This document shows positions 60,594-63,377 of a stretch of 63,377 nt of DNA, one piece after another. Source of the DNA: an uncultured Thermoanaerobaculum sp. Lineage in GTDB: Bacteria > Acidobacteriota > Thermoanaerobaculia > Thermoanaerobaculales > Thermoanaerobaculaceae. The stretch spans positions 40,001 through 103,377 of the forward strand of contig CALHAH010000003.1 of the NCBI GenBank assembly GCA_937934115.1, written 5' to 3'. Under the pieces are notes generated by a model, which was not told where the DNA came from, did not search any database, and saw only the letters and a list, made by a program, of their open reading frames with translations. Numbering within the stretch: the first letter of the stretch is position 1; every line of letters begins with the position of its first letter. A program made the position numbers and the translations under genes.

Positions 60594-63185
60594 ATGAAGT
60601 GGGTTGCTCTCATAAGCATGGTCTTGCAGCTGGCCGCAGCAGTATGGGTCCTGAGGTTGCTGGGAAAAACCAAGGAAAAGAAAGTTTGGCTTTTGTTTTT
60701 CCTGGCGGCTTTGACCATGCTGGCGTGGCGGGTGGTCCGCTGGTGGGAGCTGCAAGCGGCAACGGCAGCAATTCCCGCTTCCCATGCGTGGCTGGATTCC
60801 CTCATGAGCCTCGGTGTTACGGTCTTCTTTTTCTTTGGGGTTTTGGGGGCTGAGGGCCTTGTGGCCCGGCTTTTTCGCGAGCACGAAGGACTGGCCCAAG
60901 CGCGGCACGTCACGGCCGTGGAAAGGGACAAGCTGCAGCAGCTTTTGGAGCGCTTGCCGGTGGGGGTGGTGGTGGAGCAAGAGCCAGGCATTGTGTACGC
61001 CAACAGTGCGTTTTTGCGCATGGTGGCGCTGGATGAGAAGAGCGTAAAGCAACGCCGGGTGGCGGACCTGGTGGCTGCCGAATATGGGGAGATGTTGGCA
61101 GACAAAGGCCGCCACGCGAGCAACGGTGCCCGGGTGATGGAGCTAGAAATCTGTCGTGGTGACGGTTCCCGTTTGTGGGTGGCGAGCCACTGTCACCAGG
61201 TGGTGTGGTGGGGAAAACTAGCAACGGTATGGGTATTTGCCGACATTTCCGAGCGCAAAGCAGGTGAGGCCCAGCGACAGGCCCTCTCGCAACTGTTCTC
61301 CCAGGGCCCGGTGGTGCTCATCCGCTGGCGCCCGGCACCGGAACGGAGCGTGGCCTTCGTTTCCGAAAACATCCGCGCCTGGGGTTTTGACCCGGAACAG
61401 CTCACGGCAGATCCCCGTAGTTTCTACGAAATCGTGCACCCCGAGGATCGCACCAAGGCCCAGGAGGAAGCGGGCCACTTTTTTCGGGCAGGTGCCGAGA
61501 GCTGGAGCCAGGAGTACCGCATTGTATGCCCCGACGGAAAAGTACGCTGGGTTTTGGATCGCACCGTGGTACTTCGCGACAGCCAGGGCCAGGTGGTGGG
61601 TTTTGATGGCTATTTGCTGGATATTTCCGAGCTGCGAGAGACTCGCAGCACGTTGGAGGCAGAGCGGGAGCGCTACGCCGCCGCTTTGGAAGCCACCGGC
61701 GAGGTGGTGTACGACTGGAACGTGACCACCGGCGAAATTGCCTGGAACCGCGCGCTGCTCAAGGCCTTTGGTTATACGCCGGAACAAATGTGCGGAATTG
61801 CAGCATGGAGCCAACGTATCCACGAGGAGGACCGCGAAGGGGTTATGCGCCTACTGGCTGCGTCTTTGACCAGCGGTGCACCCTTTGAAGCCGAGTACCG
61901 CTTTGCCCGCGCGGATGGCACCTACGCCTATGTGTTGGACCGGGGAGTGGTGGCAAAAGACCGTGAGGGGAGGCCTGTGCGCATGGTGGGGGCCATGGCT
62001 GACCTTACCCGCCTAAAAAAAATGGAAGAACAAGTGCGGCTCTCCCAACGGTTGGAGGCTTTGGGGCAACTGGCCGGCGGTGTGGCTCATGACTTCAACA
62101 ACTTGCTTACGGCCATGATGGGCACCTTGGACCTCATGGAAAAGAGATTGGTGGGCGATGACCCCATGGGGGAAAGCCTGAAAAGCTTGCGCCAAACTAC
62201 CCAGCGCGCTGCCGCTCTCACCCGGCAGCTTTTGGCCTTTGCCCGCCGGCAAATTATCGCGCCCCAAGCCCTCGATCTCAACGCGCAGGTGGAGGCCAGC
62301 TTGACCATGTTGCGGCGGCTGCTACCGGAAAACGTGCGCTTGGACTTCATCCCGGGACGTCAGTTGGGCACCATCATGGCTGATCCCGGGCAACTGGACC
62401 AAATTTTGGTGAACCTGCTGGTGAACGCGCGAGATGCCATGCCCCAAGGGGGAGTCATTACCATTGAAACCGAAAACGTGCTGGTCAATGGAGAGTACGT
62501 TAAGCAACACCCATGGGCGAGGGAAGGGCGTTACGTCTTGCTTTCTGTGACCGACACTGGTGTGGGCATGGATGAGGCCACTCGCCAGCGGGTTTTTGAG
62601 CCTTTTTTCACCACCAAAGAACCGGGGAAGGGAACCGGTTTGGGGTTGTCCACCGTTTACGGCATCGTCAAGCAACACGACGGCATGATTCACGTGTACT
62701 CGGAAGTGGGCAAGGGTACGACCTTCAAGATTTATTTCCCCATGGTGGAGCGGCGGGCGGTGGAGGTGGGGACGAAAGTGGAAGGGCCGGTGGTGGGAGG
62801 GAACGAGCGAATCCTGTTGGTAGAGGACGAAGAAACAGTGCGCCAGGTGTTAGCCGAGGCGTTGGCAGGTTTGGGCTACCAAGTCTTCACCGCATCCAAC
62901 GGCGAAGACGCGTTGCGTCTGTTGGAGGAGCAGCGGTTTGGGGTGGACCTGGTGATCTCGGACGTGGTGATGCCGCGCATGGGGGGCTGGGAGCTCTGCC
63001 AGCGGGTGCAAGAAACGGCGCCTCACGTGCGCTTTCTTTTTTCCACTGGCTATTCGGAAAACGCCGTGCATGTGGACTTCCGCAAGAAGGAAGGGGTTTT
63101 TCTCATTACCAAGCCGTACGGCTTGGATTCCCTCGCGCGCAAGGTGCGCGAGATTTTGGATCAAAGAGAAACCCAAAGCTTGTAA
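60594..63185 (+). CDS. PAS-domain hybrid sensor histidine kinase
   Basis: An 863-residue membrane sensor. Three hydrophobic segments occupy about residues 1-20, 29-46 and 64-86. Three PAS domains follow (about 105-215, 225-345, 350-475), the last two with PAC-like ends (DGYLLDISELRET, VGAMADLTRLKKM). HisKA has the phosphorylated His499 in GGVAHDFNNLLTAMMG, HATPase_c has NLLVNARDAM and TDTGVGMD plus GTGLGLSTVYGIV, and the C-terminal receiver has phospho-acceptor Asp790 in VDLVISDVVMPRMGG and Lys near KPYGLD. It lacks an output domain and an adjacent regulator gene. The signal is unknown. Confidence 0.92.
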   Translation: MKWVALISMVLQLAAAVWVLRLLGKTKEKKVWLLFFLAALTMLAWRVVRWWELQAATAAIPASHAWLDSLMSLGVTVFFFFGVLGAEGLVARLFREHEGLAQARHVTAVERDKLQQLLERLPVGVVVEQEPGIVYANSAFLRMVALDEKSVKQRRVADLVAAEYGEMLADKGRHASNGARVMELEICRGDGSRLWVASHCHQVVWWGKLATVWVFADISERKAGEAQRQALSQLFSQGPVVLIRWRPAPERSVAFVSENIRAWGFDPEQLTADPRSFYEIVHPEDRTKAQEEAGHFFRAGAESWSQEYRIVCPDGKVRWVLDRTVVLRDSQGQVVGFDGYLLDISELRETRSTLEAERERYAAALEATGEVVYDWNVTTGEIAWNRALLKAFGYTPEQMCGIAAWSQRIHEEDREGVMRLLAASLTSGAPFEAEYRFARADGTYAYVLDRGVVAKDREGRPVRMVGAMADLTRLKKMEEQVRLSQRLEALGQLAGGVAHDFNNLLTAMMGTLDLMEKRLVGDDPMGESLKSLRQTTQRAAALTRQLLAFARRQIIAPQALDLNAQVEASLTMLRRLLPENVRLDFIPGRQLGTIMADPGQLDQILVNLLVNARDAMPQGGVITIETENVLVNGEYVKQHPWAREGRYVLLSVTDTGVGMDEATRQRVFEPFFTTKEPGKGTGLGLSTVYGIVKQHDGMIHVYSEVGKGTTFKIYFPMVERRAVEVGTKVEGPVVGGNERILLVEDEETVRQVLAEALAGLGYQVFTASNGEDALRLLEEQRFGVDLVISDVVMPRMGGWELCQRVQETAPHVRFLFSTGYSENAVHVDFRKKEGVFLITKPYGLDSLARKVREILDQRETQSL

Positions 63186-63216
63186 AAGCGAGGTTTAGCT
63201 GTCTTTTGCCCGTATG

Positions 63217-63249
63217 CTTGCGCGTGCCCCGGCAAGTGCGGATTTTTTT
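63217..63249 (+). terminator. possible terminator after the sensor kinase gene
   Basis: CTTGC and GCAAG (63217-63221 with 63232-63236) may pair around a GC-rich loop, and seven T residues follow at 63243-63249. The stem is short and the T-run is displaced, so this is tentative. Confidence 0.35.
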
Positions 63250-63268
63250 GCACCATCGCCCCTGCGCC

Positions 63269-63377
63269 TGTGGGGCCGCCGCGAGGAAAGTGTGGGGCCG
63301 CCTGGAGAAATGTGGGGCCGCCGCTCCGCGGCGGCTATAAACGCTTTTCGTCACAACCCGCACGGAGCGCGGGTCCC
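63269..63377. repeat. REP-like repeat cluster at the window end
   Basis: Three heads of TGTGGGGCCGCC occur at 63269-63280, 63291-63302 and 63311-63322. The third continues into the full type A palindrome CCGCTCCGCGGCGGCTA. After a 15-base spacer a reversed type B unit (AACCCGCACGGAGCGCGGGTCCC) runs off the window end. The layout repeats that at 44585-44660. Confidence 0.85.

Overview
The window is about 63 kb of GC-rich bacterial chromosome. It starts inside a 23S rRNA gene and carries about 57 credible protein genes, nearly all housekeeping. The organism is Gram-negative (adjacent Pal and YbgF/CpoB genes, lipoproteins, periplasmic redox proteins). It appears to use amino acids and keto acids: tryptophanase, an aromatic-type decarboxylase, a fused branched-chain 2-oxo-acid dehydrogenase E1, malic enzyme and a B12-binding mutase subunit. 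The fused or partial gene orders (nuoB-nuoCD-nuoI, hrcA-grpE-dnaK-dnaJ-prmA-rsmE) and the 23S intron, of a kind known from thermophiles, made me think of a thermophilic acidobacterium such as Thermoanaerobaculum. That is an inference from memory, not a database match.

Layout. 1-3480: 23S rRNA (5' truncated) split by a group I intron encoding a LAGLIDADG protein, then 5S rRNA and a terminator. 3541-3918: hairpin-rich spacer. 3919-10748: periplasmic thioredoxin-like pair, PLP decarboxylase, PTS IIA-like protein, malic enzyme, alkyltransferase-like protein, XerD-type recombinase and lytic transglycosylase. 10824-13607: complex I subunits B, CD and I. 13685-14330: cold-shock gene and a repeat-rich spacer. 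14383-22027: DUF2520 gene, the heat-shock operon with two methyltransferase genes, and RNase P RNA. 22078-27346: LD-carboxypeptidase, CNB-FHA protein, RecG and a long pentapeptide-repeat protein. 27356-31752: antiporter, an unknown gene, a type II toxin-antitoxin pair and NAD(P)HX repair. 31752-38707: TsaE, a PilT-like ATPase, phosphoglycerate mutase, M16 peptidase and peroxiredoxin. 38704-46521: UspA, oxo-acid dehydrogenase E1, GlmS, MBL hydrolase, B12 protein and an FAD oxidoreductase. 46581-54146: DUF2147, UvrD-like helicase, pterin dehydratase, NYN protein, SSS transporter, epimerase, AAG glycosylase and DedA. 54256-63185: EF-G-like GTPase, PurC, S20, YbgF, Pal, tryptophanase and a hybrid sensor kinase. 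A repeat cluster ends the window.

Three window-wide patterns stand out. (i) Palindromic REP-like repeats with a TGTGGGG head occur in four separate intergenic spaces, sometimes as head-to-head pairs. (ii) At least eight genes have a -10-like hexamer 6-7 bases before the start codon and no Shine-Dalgarno sequence, which predicts leaderless mRNAs. (iii) Convergent genes repeatedly share their stop codons in 4-bp overlaps. Individual oddities are a DnaJ with HTD instead of HPD, an EF-G-like protein with NLMD instead of NKxD, a PilT-like ATPase with a long coiled-coil tail, and an RNase P RNA with an enlarged 5' helix. I saw no tRNA genes, CRISPR arrays, insertion-sequence transposases or prophage genes.
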